Source of the DNA: an uncultured Clostridia bacterium
GTDB taxonomy: Bacteria; Bacillota; Clostridia; Oscillospirales; Butyricicoccaceae
Length of the DNA stretch: 32,077 bases
Assembly (NCBI GenBank): GCA_945932315.1
Contig: CAMEPU010000005.1
Span: forward strand, 1-32,077
Direction of reading: 5' to 3'
The first letter of the stretch is position 1. Each line of letters starts with the position of its first letter. The position numbers were made by a program, and so were the translations under genes. The notes beneath the pieces were generated by a model. The model had not been told where the DNA came from and made no database searches. It was given only the letters and a program-made list of their open reading frames with translations. Below are positions 9,319 through 18,094 of this stretch, piece by piece.

Positions 9319-10647
9319 TTATCCAACTGTCAGTTTTTCCTGCGGCAGCCGGGCCGTGGCGCACTGCTGGCTGGAGACCGTCGCGAAAATCAGAGTCAGG
9401 CCGCCCACCCGGCCGAAGTACATGAGTGCGATCAGAATGGCACGGGAGAGCGCGCCCAGCCCGGGCGTGATGCCGAGCGTCAGGCCGACCGTGCCGATGG
9501 CGGACGCGGTCTCAAACAGGCAGGTCAGCAGGGGCAGGCCCTCGACCCGGCTCATGACAAAGCCGCCCGCCAGAAACAGCGTGAGATACATGGTCAGGAC
9601 GGTGGCCGCGCTGCGCACGGCGTCGTCCGCGATCCGCCGCCCGAAAAACTGGGTGTGCGCCCGGCGGCGGAAGACCGCGCCCGCGGTCGCCAGCAGCACG
9701 GCGAGGGTGGTCGTTTTCATACCGCCCGCCGTCGAGCCGGGGGAACCGCCCACCAGCATCAGCAGGATGAGGATGGCCGCGCCGGTCTCGCTGAGCTGGG
9801 AGAGATCGGCCGTGTTGAAGCCCGCCGTGCGGGGTGTGACCGACTGAAACAGGGCGAGCCAGACGCGCTCGGCCGCCGGCGTTTCGGCAAATTCAAAGAA
9901 GAACAGGTAAAGCGCGGGCAGCGCGATCAGCAGCGCGGTGGTCACCAGAATGATCTTGCTCTGCATCCGGTAGCGCCGGAACCGCAGCCCGTGCTCCCGG
10001 ACATCCGCCCAGGTCATAAAGCCGATGCCGCCCGTGATGATGAGCGCCATGACGGTCAGGTTGACCGCCGGATGGGAGGCGAAGGCGGTCAGGGAGGAAT
10101 AGGGCGCCTGCCGGCCCATCAGGTCAAAACCCGCGTTGCAGAAGGCCGAGACCGCGTGGAATACGCTGTACCACAGCCCTTTTCTGGGACCGAACTGCCC
10201 GATGAACACGGGCGCGAGCGCCGCCGCGCCCAGCAGCTCAAAGAGCAGCGTCATTTTGAGGATGAAACCGGTCAGCCGCACAATGCCGCCGACCTTGGGG
10301 GCCGCGATGGCCTCCTGCATGATGCTGCGTTGCTTGAGGCTGATCCGCCGCCCCGAGATCAGCGCGAGCGAGACCGCCACCGTGACCACGCCCATGCCGC
10401 CGATCTGGATGAGCAGCAGGATGACGCTCTGCCCGAAGGCCGACCAGTAGGTCGCGGTGTCATGTACGACCAGCCCGGTCACGCAGACGGCCGAGGTCGC
10501 CGTAAAGAGCGCGTCAAAGAAGGGCGCGCCCGCGCCGTCCCGCGTCGCAAAGGGCAGGGTGAGCAGCAGGCTCCCCAGCAGGATCATCCCGGCAAAACCC
10601 AGGATGATGATTTGCGACGAGGTCAATCGCTTTTTCAACCGGCTCAT
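9319..10647 (-). CDS. trkH: TrkH/KtrB-family potassium transporter
   Basis: 442 aa polytopic; FDALFTATSAVCVTGLVVHDTATYWS, HAVSAFCNAGFDL, SVTPRTAGFNTADLSQLS, ETASAIGTVGLTLG selectivity-filter-like repeats. Confidence 0.93.
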   Translation of the reverse strand: MSRLKKRLTSSQIIILGFAGMILLGSLLLTLPFATRDGAGAPFFDALFTATSAVCVTGLVVHDTATYWSAFGQSVILLLIQIGGMGVVTVAVSLALISGRRISLKQRSIMQEAIAAPKVGGIVRLTGFILKMTLLFELLGAAALAPVFIGQFGPRKGLWYSVFHAVSAFCNAGFDLMGRQAPYSSLTAFASHPAVNLTVMALIITGGIGFMTWADVREHGLRFRRYRMQSKIILVTTALLIALPALYLFFFEFAETPAAERVWLALFQSVTPRTAGFNTADLSQLSETGAAILILLMLVGGSPGSTAGGMKTTTLAVLLATAGAVFRRRAHTQFFGRRIADDAVRSAATVLTMYLTLFLAGGFVMSRVEGLPLLTCLFETASAIGTVGLTLGITPGLGALSRAILIALMYFGRVGGLTLIFATVSSQQCATARLPQEKLTVG

Positions 10648-10730
10648 AAAAAAATGCTCCGTTCGTGATAATTTCTCAGTTTCATTATCGCAGGCAGCCT
10701 GTGAAATCTGTATTAGGGTCGCGGCTCTCG

Positions 10731-10752
10731 CGTTAAGATTGCATTAAGATGC
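10731..10752 (-). promoter_or_regulatory. Candidate OmpR-family (KdpE) tandem direct-repeat operator upstream of trkH
   Basis: Two adjacent 11-bp repeats cgttaagattg|cattaagatgc (minus strand GCATCTTAATG|CAATCTTAACG). Confidence 0.45.
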
Positions 10753-10755
10753 AGG

Positions 10756-10800
10756 ACGAAAAACCGCCCCGGCCTGTGTCCTGCACAGGCCGGAGCGGCA
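10756..10800 (-). terminator. Intrinsic terminator downstream of LMW-PTP gene
   Basis: CCGC-CCCGGCCTGTG-TCCTG-CACAGGCCGG-AGCGG hairpin; T run on the minus strand (GGGGCGGTTTTTCG). Confidence 0.75.
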
Positions 10801-10817
10801 CTCGCTCTTGGAAGAAT

Positions 10818-11282
10818 TTATTCGTTTTCCGCGCCGGTCAGCGCGCGCAGCAGCCCGCGGCAGCCTTCCTCGACGTCCCGCCAGGTCGCATCGAAATCGC
10901 GGGTGTACCACGGGTCGGCCACATCGCCCGGCCGCCCGGTATACGCCATCAGCAGGCGCAGCTTTCCGTCCGGGTCGCCGCCGCAGATGCGGCGCATGTT
11001 GCGAAGGTTGGCCCCGTCCATACCGATCAGAAGGTCGTATTTGGCATAGTCGGCGCTCCGGAGCTGCCGCGCCGTCTTGCCCGCGCAGTCGATGCCGTGC
11101 TCGGCCAGCTTGCGGCGGGCCGGCGGATAGACCGGGTTGCCGAGCTCCTCCGCGCTGGTCGCAGCTGAGTCGATTTGAAACCGCGGCGCGAGCCCGGCTT
11201 TTTTCACCAGATCCTTCATCACGAATTCGGCCATCGGGCTCCTGCAGATATTGCCGTGGCACACGAAAAGTACTTTTATCAC
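10818..11282 (-). CDS. Low molecular weight protein tyrosine phosphatase
   Basis: VIKVLFVCHGNICRSPMAEFVMKDLVKKAGL, C(X)5R P-loop, and DPWYTRDFDATW general-acid region. GTG at 11280-11282 preferred by the GAGGG spacing; alternative GTG at 11291. Confidence 0.9.
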   Translation of the reverse strand: MIKVLFVCHGNICRSPMAEFVMKDLVKKAGLAPRFQIDSAATSAEELGNPVYPPARRKLAEHGIDCAGKTARQLRSADYAKYDLLIGMDGANLRNMRRICGGDPDGKLRLLMAYTGRPGDVADPWYTRDFDATWRDVEEGCRGLLRALTGAENE

Positions 11283-11394
11283 GGTGTTCACAACCCTCTA
11301 TATTCCGAAAAACCATGATATTTCATGTTTTTCAGAACTTTTCTTTCGTTTTGTTTTTTCGTAAGTCTCTGCAAATCTACGCTACCACACCACG

Positions 11395-11418
11395 CATTGG
11401 TGTAGTAATGGTGTAGTA
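11395..11418 (+). repeat. 24-bp direct repeat, copy 1
   Basis: CATTGGTGTAGTAATGGTGTAGTA; itself a tandem of TGGTGTAGTA; located just beyond the integrase stop codon. Confidence 0.8.
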
Positions 11419-11424
11419 AAAAAA

Positions 11425-11556
11425 TCAGCCGACCACTGCACTTTTCTGACGAAATTCAGCGATTTTCGCCAGCTGTTTTGCCGCGTGCGCGTAGCTTGCG
11501 TGGGTGTATACATTCAGTGTAACGCCCGCATCGGAATGACCCATAGCTACACGGAA
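11425..11556 (-). pseudogene. C-terminal remnant of a tyrosine recombinase/integrase
   Basis: Minus strand reads ...VAMGHSDAGVTLNVYTHASYAHAAKQLAKIAEFRQKSAVVG*, the canonical xGHSxxxxTLxxYTH C-terminal catalytic segment; an in-frame stop lies upstream and no full gene is present. Confidence 0.8.
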
Positions 11557-11589
11557 TCATGTGCAGTAATTATGGCAGGTGGATGGAGA

Positions 11590-11770
11590 GAAAGAGCGTG
11601 CGAGTACCCGGGGAGGCCTCACGGACAAGGGGAGTTATTTTTACGAGCCATGGTTGAAACAAGATTTATCGTGAGGAGTCAGATGAATCCATAGTACCGC
11701 GTCAGTCGACGGACGTGGGAAGGGAGGAACCCTTGGAGGTGGTAGTAAATGAAGGTTACCGAAGTTGAGA
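11590..11770 (+). pseudogene. Probable group II intron / LtrA-type remnant
   Basis: GAGCGTGCGAGTACCCGGGGAGGCCTCACGG followed by ...REESDESIVPRQSTDVGREEPLEVVVNEG (frame of CGTGAGGAGTCAGATGAATCCATAGTACCG), reminiscent of the pre-RT region of bacterial group II introns; no RT domain present. Boundaries approximate. Confidence 0.4.
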
Positions 11771-11872
11771 GGAAAGAAAGCACAAAACATTTCCCTGGTT
11801 TCTTAATTGAGATAAAAGCAGAGAAGGACTTCTCTGGCAAGAGATCCCGCATTGCCGCTGAAAAATAAAAAA

Positions 11873-11910
11873 GACAACTGCCCGGTGCGAATACGCATCG
11901 GGCGGTTGTC
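11873..11910 (-). terminator. Intrinsic terminator of SLH-phosphoesterase gene
   Basis: GACAACTGCCCGGTGCG-AATA-CGCATCGGGCGGTTGTC; minus-strand 3' flank is TTTTTTA. Confidence 0.8.
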
Positions 11911-11967
11911 GGAAAAGGGGAGGTGCGGAACTGAAAGGATACTTTAGAAAAATAGAAAGAGGCTTGT

Positions 11968-14900
11968 TTATGCGGCAATGCGCATGAGGATGGCTGCCAG
12001 CTCGGCGCGGGAGGTCAGGTCGGTCGGTGCGAACAGATTGCCCGGCTTGCACTGTACAAGACCGGTCTTGGTGCAGTAGGCTACGCCGTCTACTGCCCAG
12101 GAGGAGATCTTGCCGCTGTCGGCAAAGGTCGAGATCTCGGACGGATCGGCCGAAACATCGGCGCCGGACAGCTTGAGCTGACGGGTCAGCAGGGTTGCGA
12201 TCTCTGCGCGGGTGATCGTCGCTTCGGGCGCGAACTTGTTGTTGCCGACGCCCTGCATGATACCGGTCTGCGCCGCCCAAGCGATCGCGGCGCGCGCCTG
12301 ATGGGTCACGGGTACATCATCGAAGCTCGCCAGCTCTACGTCGGGCTGACCAGCCAGATTGTACAGTGCGGATGCGACCTGCGCGCGGGTCAGCGCCTTG
12401 CTGCCGCCGAAGACGTAGGGCTGTTCGCCGCCCATGATCTGGTTTTCGGTGACATACTTGGCAGCGTCATAGTACCAGTCGCTGGTGGAGATATCGGTGT
12501 AATCGGAGACCTTTTTGCCCTCCTGCTGGTTGTTGCGGATCTCATAGGTGTCAACAGCCTCGAAGCTGTTCCAGTCTTCCGTATCCTGCTTCTGATAAGC
12601 GGTGCCCTTGATGGCATCCTCGGAGAATTCCAGAATGGTGAATACCTGCTTGTCCTCGGTGTCCGCATAGAAATCGGTGTTGTAGTCCGAGCGCTCGGGG
12701 AGGTATTCATAGAACTTGTTGCCGGTCGTGCCGCCAGTGAGGTAGGTCGTGCCGTCACCGGTGTTGACCTTGACGTCGTTCTTGACGGTCGAGCGGATGT
12801 AGATGTGGTCGTGGCCGTTGAGGAACAGGTCGACATCCATCGCGTCGATCGAGTATTCGCTGTCATTGATGTAGTAGTCGCGGACTTCCATCGGATCGTG
12901 GTTGGAGGTGTACGGACCAGCGTGGGTAATGACAACGCGCCACTTCTTGTCGGAGGCTTCCAGCACGCTCTTGCACCACTGCAGCTCCTTCTGGATGATC
13001 TCAGCCTTCTTGTCGGCCGGGGTGACTTCGTCATTCAAGACGACGAAGATCGCATCGCCGTATTCAATATAACCCATCGTGCGGTCAAACTCGGGATAAC
13101 CAGTCTTGGCGCCCGACATATTGAAGCGCTGTGCGAAGGAGATGAAGTCCCAGTCGCCCTTCATTTCATGGTTGCCGGCGACGGTTAAGGTCGGATACTG
13201 AGCGAAGAGATCGCCCATGACCTCGAAACAAGCGTCCCATTCGGTCGACTTGTAGCCGTTCTGGGTGGTATCGCCCGCGGAGATCAGCATAGCGGGATCA
13301 GGACAGATCTTAAGCGCCTGCTCGAGAGAGCTGAGGCAGCTCATGTAATTCTTCACGGACTCGGACTGCGGATCGGAGTAGAAGATGACCTTGAAGCTCT
13401 CAGCGTCTTCCGCCTTGGGCGCGGTGAAAGTCTTTTCCTCGCTCATGAACTCTCCGCCATCGCCAACGCGGTAAACGTACTCGGCGGACGGGGTGAGATC
13501 GGCGATCTCAACGCGGTGTGTGGCCTTTTCCTTATAGCCTGCGGTGACTGATTCCACATAGGAGGTGCCGGTCTTGGTCTGCCATTCGGAAGCGCCCTTG
13601 ACCTTGTACTGGATCACGGTCTTGGTGACGCGCGGATCGGTCAGCCAGTTGAAGCGCAGGCCGCCCTGCTTGGTGTCCGGGGTGATGGTGATCTGCATGG
13701 GGTCGCCCTTGACCTTGCCGTCATCGACGTTCAGAACAATGGGGGAGGAAGCATTGGTCGGCTTGGTCACGGTCTCCTTGTCGGTCTTGACCGCGATGTA
13801 GTAGAACAGATCGCCCGCCTTGTCGGTCGGCAGGGAGGCGGTGTAGGTGGCGCCCGATGCCTTCATGGCAACCGAGGTGTCGACCTTGGCCGCATCGTAG
13901 CCGTAGTACAGGGTGACGCTCTCGATTTTGTCGGTGGAGAGGACGCGCGCGGAAACCTCGGCCTTGCCGTTCTGCGGCGCGGTGTTGAGCGCGCGGGAGA
14001 TGATGCGCGTGCCGCTCATGGTGTAATCCACTGCGGGGAAGATGGAAGCGTCAAAGCCGCGCAGAATGGGCTGCTTGGTTTCATCGCTCCAGTCCCAGAC
14101 CGTGTCCATGTCCCAGCCCAGCGCAGTATAGGTCGACTTGCTGGTCATTTTCTCGGTGGAGACGTCTTCCCACAGGATGGGCTGCTCGGTCGGCTCGTTG
14201 CCCGAAAGCAAGGTGCCTTCCCAGGCGATGTTGCCGGTGATGTTGGTGGCGGCCTCGTCGTCAAGCTGGCCGACGATCTTATCGACATCCTGCATGCCCT
14301 TGATGAAGCTCTGCGCGGAAACGCTGTCCTTGAGCGTCTCACCGGCGTTGAACGAACCGGCGATGCCACCCGCGTGACCGACGGTGCCGCTCGTTGCGGT
14401 GGTGTCGATCGTGCCGGCCGCGAAGCAGCGAGCCAGATAACCGCCGCCGTCCTGAATGCCGGCGACGCCGCCCGCGTCATAGGGCGCGGAAATATCCGCG
14501 TTGATGTAGCAGTCCTCAACGTGTCCGACGATCGGGCCTTCGCCCTCCTTCAGCTTGCCGCAGATGCCGCCCGCCGTGTGCGAATTGGACAGATCGAGGC
14601 ACTTGATCTCGCCGGTGACGACGCAACCGGTGATCGTGCCGTAGTTGACACCAGCCAGTGCGCCGACGTTCTGCTGACCGGTCACATAGCAGTCGAGCAG
14701 AGCGACATCCTTGATATACGCCTGATCATCCTCGTTGCCGACATAGCCGAACAGACCGGAGTATTTTTTCTCATATTCAACGCGCAGACCGGTGATTGCG
14801 TGGTGCTGACCGTCAAACGTGCCGATAAATCCGGCATCCTTTTTGGCCGCGATCGGCTTGAAGCCCTTGATGCCGCTCATATCAATGTCAGCGGTCAGAA

Positions 14901-15102
14901 CATAGTGGCCGTCGCGGGGCGCGCCGTCTTTCCAGTTGCCGGACAGATACAGGAGCTGCTGCGGGGTGGAGATCTCATAACAGCCGGTTGCGCTGTTATA
15001 AGTCGGGGGAGTGCCTTCGTCCTTTGCCGCAAATGCCGGTGCGGGAACCATTGACAGCATCATCATTGCGGACAGCGCGAAACTGATCAATCGTTTTTTC
15101 AT
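11968..15102 (-). CDS. Secreted SLH-domain metallophosphoesterase (GLUG-like N-terminus, FN3/purple-acid-phosphatase-like domain, calcineurin-like phosphoesterase, C-terminal SLH repeats)
   Basis: Signal peptide MKKRLISFALSAMMMLSMVPAPAFA; phosphoesterase motifs SDPQSES, SAGDTTQNG, VAGNHEMKG, VITHAGPYTSNHDP, FLNGHDHIYIRS; C-terminal SLH repeats (YTDISTSDWYYDAAKYVTENQIMGG..., ALTRAQVASALYNLAGQ, ATITRAEIATLLTRQL, LTSRAELAAILMRIAA*). Confidence 0.92.
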   Translation of the reverse strand: MKKRLISFALSAMMMLSMVPAPAFAAKDEGTPPTYNSATGCYEISTPQQLLYLSGNWKDGAPRDGHYVLTADIDMSGIKGFKPIAAKKDAGFIGTFDGQHHAITGLRVEYEKKYSGLFGYVGNEDDQAYIKDVALLDCYVTGQQNVGALAGVNYGTITGCVVTGEIKCLDLSNSHTAGGICGKLKEGEGPIVGHVEDCYINADISAPYDAGGVAGIQDGGGYLARCFAAGTIDTTATSGTVGHAGGIAGSFNAGETLKDSVSAQSFIKGMQDVDKIVGQLDDEAATNITGNIAWEGTLLSGNEPTEQPILWEDVSTEKMTSKSTYTALGWDMDTVWDWSDETKQPILRGFDASIFPAVDYTMSGTRIISRALNTAPQNGKAEVSARVLSTDKIESVTLYYGYDAAKVDTSVAMKASGATYTASLPTDKAGDLFYYIAVKTDKETVTKPTNASSPIVLNVDDGKVKGDPMQITITPDTKQGGLRFNWLTDPRVTKTVIQYKVKGASEWQTKTGTSYVESVTAGYKEKATHRVEIADLTPSAEYVYRVGDGGEFMSEEKTFTAPKAEDAESFKVIFYSDPQSESVKNYMSCLSSLEQALKICPDPAMLISAGDTTQNGYKSTEWDACFEVMGDLFAQYPTLTVAGNHEMKGDWDFISFAQRFNMSGAKTGYPEFDRTMGYIEYGDAIFVVLNDEVTPADKKAEIIQKELQWCKSVLEASDKKWRVVITHAGPYTSNHDPMEVRDYYINDSEYSIDAMDVDLFLNGHDHIYIRSTVKNDVKVNTGDGTTYLTGGTTGNKFYEYLPERSDYNTDFYADTEDKQVFTILEFSEDAIKGTAYQKQDTEDWNSFEAVDTYEIRNNQQEGKKVSDYTDISTSDWYYDAAKYVTENQIMGGEQPYVFGGSKALTRAQVASALYNLAGQPDVELASFDDVPVTHQARAAIAWAAQTGIMQGVGNNKFAPEATITRAEIATLLTRQLKLSGADVSADPSEISTFADSGKISSWAVDGVAYCTKTGLVQCKPGNLFAPTDLTSRAELAAILMRIAA

Positions 15103-15275
15103 CGTGGAACCTGACTTTCTTTTTTGTGGGGTGACAATTGTTCGAAAAAAATGAATTTGTTTTCGGACAAAAGCGCGGTAAAATTTGCGTAAAAAATATC
15201 AATGATTAAAAAAGTTTCAGATAATAGAAAAAGCACCTCCGATTACATAATATCTCCATATTCTCATCTCGTAAT

Positions 15276-15295
15276 ATACGCAAACGTTTGCGTAT
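15276..15295. promoter_or_regulatory. LacI-family-type operator in the promoter of the SLH-phosphoesterase gene
   Basis: Perfect 20-bp palindrome ATACGCAAACGTTTGCGTAT with central CG; on the minus strand it lies between TTGTAC (-35-like) and GTATAT/TATATT (-10-like). Confidence 0.7.
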
Positions 15296-15572
15296 CGTAC
15301 AATTATCATAATGCAAAAAAAGGAAAAAGTCAATGTTGCAAATCACAATTTACCACGATGAAATTTGTGCAAGAGCACAAAGCGGTGCGGTCTTCCGTTT
15401 CGTGCTGGAAAGCTGGAGAATGTGCTGTTTTGTATACGGGGAGTTTTCGCCAACGCCATAACTCGTCCGCCATTCTCACGTCTCCCTTCTCTCTTTTCAA
15501 GACCGGTTTTCCGCAAAAATTATTTAATATTTTTCAAGGATACAAACCAAAACTCGCTTTTCATCATACATC

Positions 15573-15629
15573 AAAAACCACTGCATTTTGCCTTGGGTTT
15601 TCACCAATTTGCAATATGCAGTGGTTTTT
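15573..15629 (-). terminator. Hairpin/terminator downstream of DUF6809-like ORF
   Basis: AAAAACCACTGCAT ... ATGCAGTGGTTTTT inverted repeat. Confidence 0.6.
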
Positions 15630-15639
15630 ATACTCTGTA

Positions 15640-15906
15640 TTACATTTCTTCCATGACTTCCAGCATCATTCTGGCGCCGAGTTTAAAGCTGTTCTGGAAC
15701 AGCAGGCACTCCACCATGGTTTGAAACTCCCGCACACTGTCTGTATACCGGGAAAACAGCTCCTTCTGGGCATCCGTCATGGTTGCTTGGAGCGTTTCTT
15801 CGTTCCGACTGATGAGTCGGAGTGCCTCTTTGTATCCCTCACAGGGAGAGGTGCTATACTCGGTCGGTTGGATGTTGCCATACCAAAATTCTTCTAGAAT
15901 TCTCAT
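15640..15906 (-). CDS. DUF6809-like small protein
   Basis: 88 aa MRILEEFWYGNIQPTEYSTSPCEGYKEALRLISRNEETLQATMTDAQKELFSRYTDSVREFQTMVECLLFQNSFKLGARMMLEVMEEM; recognised small mobile-element-associated Firmicutes family. Confidence 0.7.
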   Translation of the reverse strand: MRILEEFWYGNIQPTEYSTSPCEGYKEALRLISRNEETLQATMTDAQKELFSRYTDSVREFQTMVECLLFQNSFKLGARMMLEVMEEM

Positions 15907-16094
15907 ACGGCATCCTCCGCAAAGATCAGTTCCCGAAGAACGATCTCTTCGGCGCGATTTCGGATGCTATTCATCGCCCCAATCCAAGCCAGTTGGTCGG
16001 CGGCTTTCAGTTTCTCCGTCACGCCGATATCGGGAATCTGGTAATCCCCCAACAGTGTATCCTCGATCTCGTTTTCTGCGATTTTTGCCTTCAT
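15903..16094 (-). pseudogene. TnpV-like protein, C-terminal portion
   Basis: MKAKIAENEIEDTLLGDYQIPDIGVTEKLKAADQLAWIGAMNSIRNRAEEIVLRELIFAEDAV matches the remembered TnpV C-terminal pattern (EQLKAxxQxxWxxxMNxIRxRAxEIVxxELI); N-terminus missing. Confidence 0.6.
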
Positions 16095-16136
16095 GTTTTT
16101 AACCTCGTTTTCTAAAAATCTGTCACACCGAGGTTC

Positions 16137-16160
16137 CATTGGTGTAGTAGTGGTGTAGTA
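16137..16160 (+). repeat. 24-bp direct repeat, copy 2
   Basis: CATTGGTGTAGTAGTGGTGTAGTA; one mismatch to the copy at 11395. Confidence 0.8.
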
Positions 16161-16210
16161 CCACTTTTTGAAGGCCAGAAAACCCGCGATATTATCGCAC
16201 TTTCTCGATT

Positions 16211-16255
16211 TCAAAAGATATTGCCGTGACAGACGAATAAGATTTTTGTCATCAT
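16211..16255 (-). pseudogene. Truncated 5' end of an LMW-PTP gene (remnant A)
   Basis: Minus strand TTGAGGAAGAAAA-ATG: MMTKILFVCHGNIF*; retains RBS and the PTP P-loop start, diverging after CACGGCAATATCT. Confidence 0.8.
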
Positions 16256-16729
16256 TTTTCTTCCTCAAATATACCAATTTATATAAATCTATGCCTGATT
16301 ATGCGCGGCAGACGAACATTCGCCTGTGGCAGAGAACCGCTCCCCAGCATCTTGTTTTGAGCATCATTGCGGGTGTGCCGCAACGATAAAGCCGGACGGT
16401 CTGTATGTTGATATGAGGTTCACCTCGATTTCTTCGTTGTTTTCCCCTCTATAATTGATGAGCATAAGAAGGGGCGATTTTTCCAACTTCTCTTAAAATT
16501 TTGGAATTTTATAAAAATGTCTGTTCCCGTCGGATTCCTTCTAATTATAACGAGAATTTGCGAATCAGTCTATTGTGTTTAAACACCAAACAAAATAAAA
16601 ATGTGATTGCTGACCATTAAAACCGGTATAATTTTGTGATTCATGGTTGTATTTTATGAGTTTTGTACATATAATAAAAGTGTGATCAAACAACACGAAA
16701 ACTCCAATAAAAGTGTGAGGAGCGAAGCT

Positions 16730-18094
16730 ATGGAACGATTTATTCTGAAAAAGCTGCTCGACTGGAAGAATTCTCCCTATCGAAAGCCTTTGATCCTGAA
16801 AGGCGTGCGTCAGGTGGGTAAGACCTGGGTTTTGAAAGAGTTTGGCAAGCGTTACTATGAAAATACTGCTTACTTTAACTTCGATGAAAACGAGGAATAC
16901 AAACAGTTTTTCGAGACGACGAAGGACGTTGACCGCATCCTGCAGAATCTGATGCTGGCAAGTGGTCAGAAGATCGTGCCGGAAAAGACCCTCATCATTT
17001 TTGACGAGGTGCAGGATTGCCCCAAGGTCATCAATTCCATGAAGTATTTCTGCGAGAACGCGCCGCAGTATCATATCGCCTGTGCCGGTTCACTGTTGGG
17101 CATTGCACTGGCAAAGCCATCTTCTTTCCCTGTAGGTAAAGTCAATTTCATGCAAATCGATCCCATGACCTTCTCGGAATTCCTGATTGCAAATGGCGAT
17201 GAAAATCTTTCCAAATATCTGAAAAGCGTGGATACGATCGAGCCGGTCCCCGATGCGTTCTTTAATCCTCTGTATGAGAAATTGAAGATGTACTATGTCA
17301 CCGGCGGTATGCCTGAATCTGTGCTGATGTGGACAGAGGCTCGTGATGTTGCTGCCATGCAGGAAGCCTTGTCCGGCATCATCGGAGCCTACGAGCGCGA
17401 CTTTGCTAAGCATCCCAACATCAGCGAGTTCCCGAAGATCTCGATGATCTGGAAATCCATTCCCTCTCAGCTGGCCAGAGAGAACAAAAAATTCATCTAC
17501 AAGGTTGTCAAAGAAGGAGCAAGAGCCCGCGAATACGAGGACGCTCTGCAATGGCTGGTCGATGCCAGGCTGGTGCATAAGATTTACCGCAGCACTGCTC
17601 CCGGCCTGCCGGTGGCTGCATATGATGACCTGTCCGCATTTAAGATTTATCTGGTGGATGTTGGACTGCTTCGCCGTTTGGCACAGTTGGCCCCTACGGC
17701 TTTCGGGGAAGGCAACCGCCTGTTTACCGAATTCAAGGGCGCATTGTCCGAAAATTTTGTGCTGCAGTCCCTGGTAACACAGTTCGAAGTGGTTCCCCGC
17801 TACTGGACACAGAGCAATCCTCCCTATGAGGTGGATTTCCTGATTCAGCGCGAGAATGACATTTTCCCGGTGGAGGTCAAATCCGAAACCAACACCACCA
17901 GCAAGAGCCTTAAGAAATTCAAGGAGCTGTTCCCGGATCAGGTCAAGCTCCGTGTGCGCTTCTCGCTGGATAATTTGAAGCTGGATGATGATGTACTGAA
18001 CATTCCGCTGTTTATGGCAGATGAGGCAGATAGACTGATTGGCTTGGCATTGAAAGCAAGAAAAATAGCGCAGCCGGACAAGGAGGAACTATGA
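16730..18094 (+). CDS. AAA family ATPase with DUF4143 C-terminal domain
   Basis: MERFILKKLLDWKNSPYRKPLILKGVRQVGKTWVLKEFGKRYYENTAYFNFDENEEYKQFF...LIIFDEVQDCPKVI... and PPYEVDFLIQRENDIFPVEVKSE nuclease-like DUF4143 segment. Confidence 0.9.
   Translation: MERFILKKLLDWKNSPYRKPLILKGVRQVGKTWVLKEFGKRYYENTAYFNFDENEEYKQFFETTKDVDRILQNLMLASGQKIVPEKTLIIFDEVQDCPKVINSMKYFCENAPQYHIACAGSLLGIALAKPSSFPVGKVNFMQIDPMTFSEFLIANGDENLSKYLKSVDTIEPVPDAFFNPLYEKLKMYYVTGGMPESVLMWTEARDVAAMQEALSGIIGAYERDFAKHPNISEFPKISMIWKSIPSQLARENKKFIYKVVKEGARAREYEDALQWLVDARLVHKIYRSTAPGLPVAAYDDLSAFKIYLVDVGLLRRLAQLAPTAFGEGNRLFTEFKGALSENFVLQSLVTQFEVVPRYWTQSNPPYEVDFLIQRENDIFPVEVKSETNTTSKSLKKFKELFPDQVKLRVRFSLDNLKLDDDVLNIPLFMADEADRLIGLALKARKIAQPDKEEL

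Noticed and set aside
8536-10668. 710-aa plus-strand ORF opposite trkA/trkH
   Set aside because: Antisense shadow ORF with low-complexity Arg/Gln/Asp/Gly composition; the opposite strand encodes clear Trk proteins.
12301-13188. 295-aa plus-strand ORF opposite the SLH phosphoesterase
   Set aside because: Hydrophobic Val/Gly/Asp-rich shadow of a clear coding gene; no independent signals.
16290-16389. Short ORF (MPDYARQTNIRLWQRTAPQHLVLSIIAGVPQR) in the island
   Set aside because: No RBS or recognisable family; probably random or a decayed fragment.
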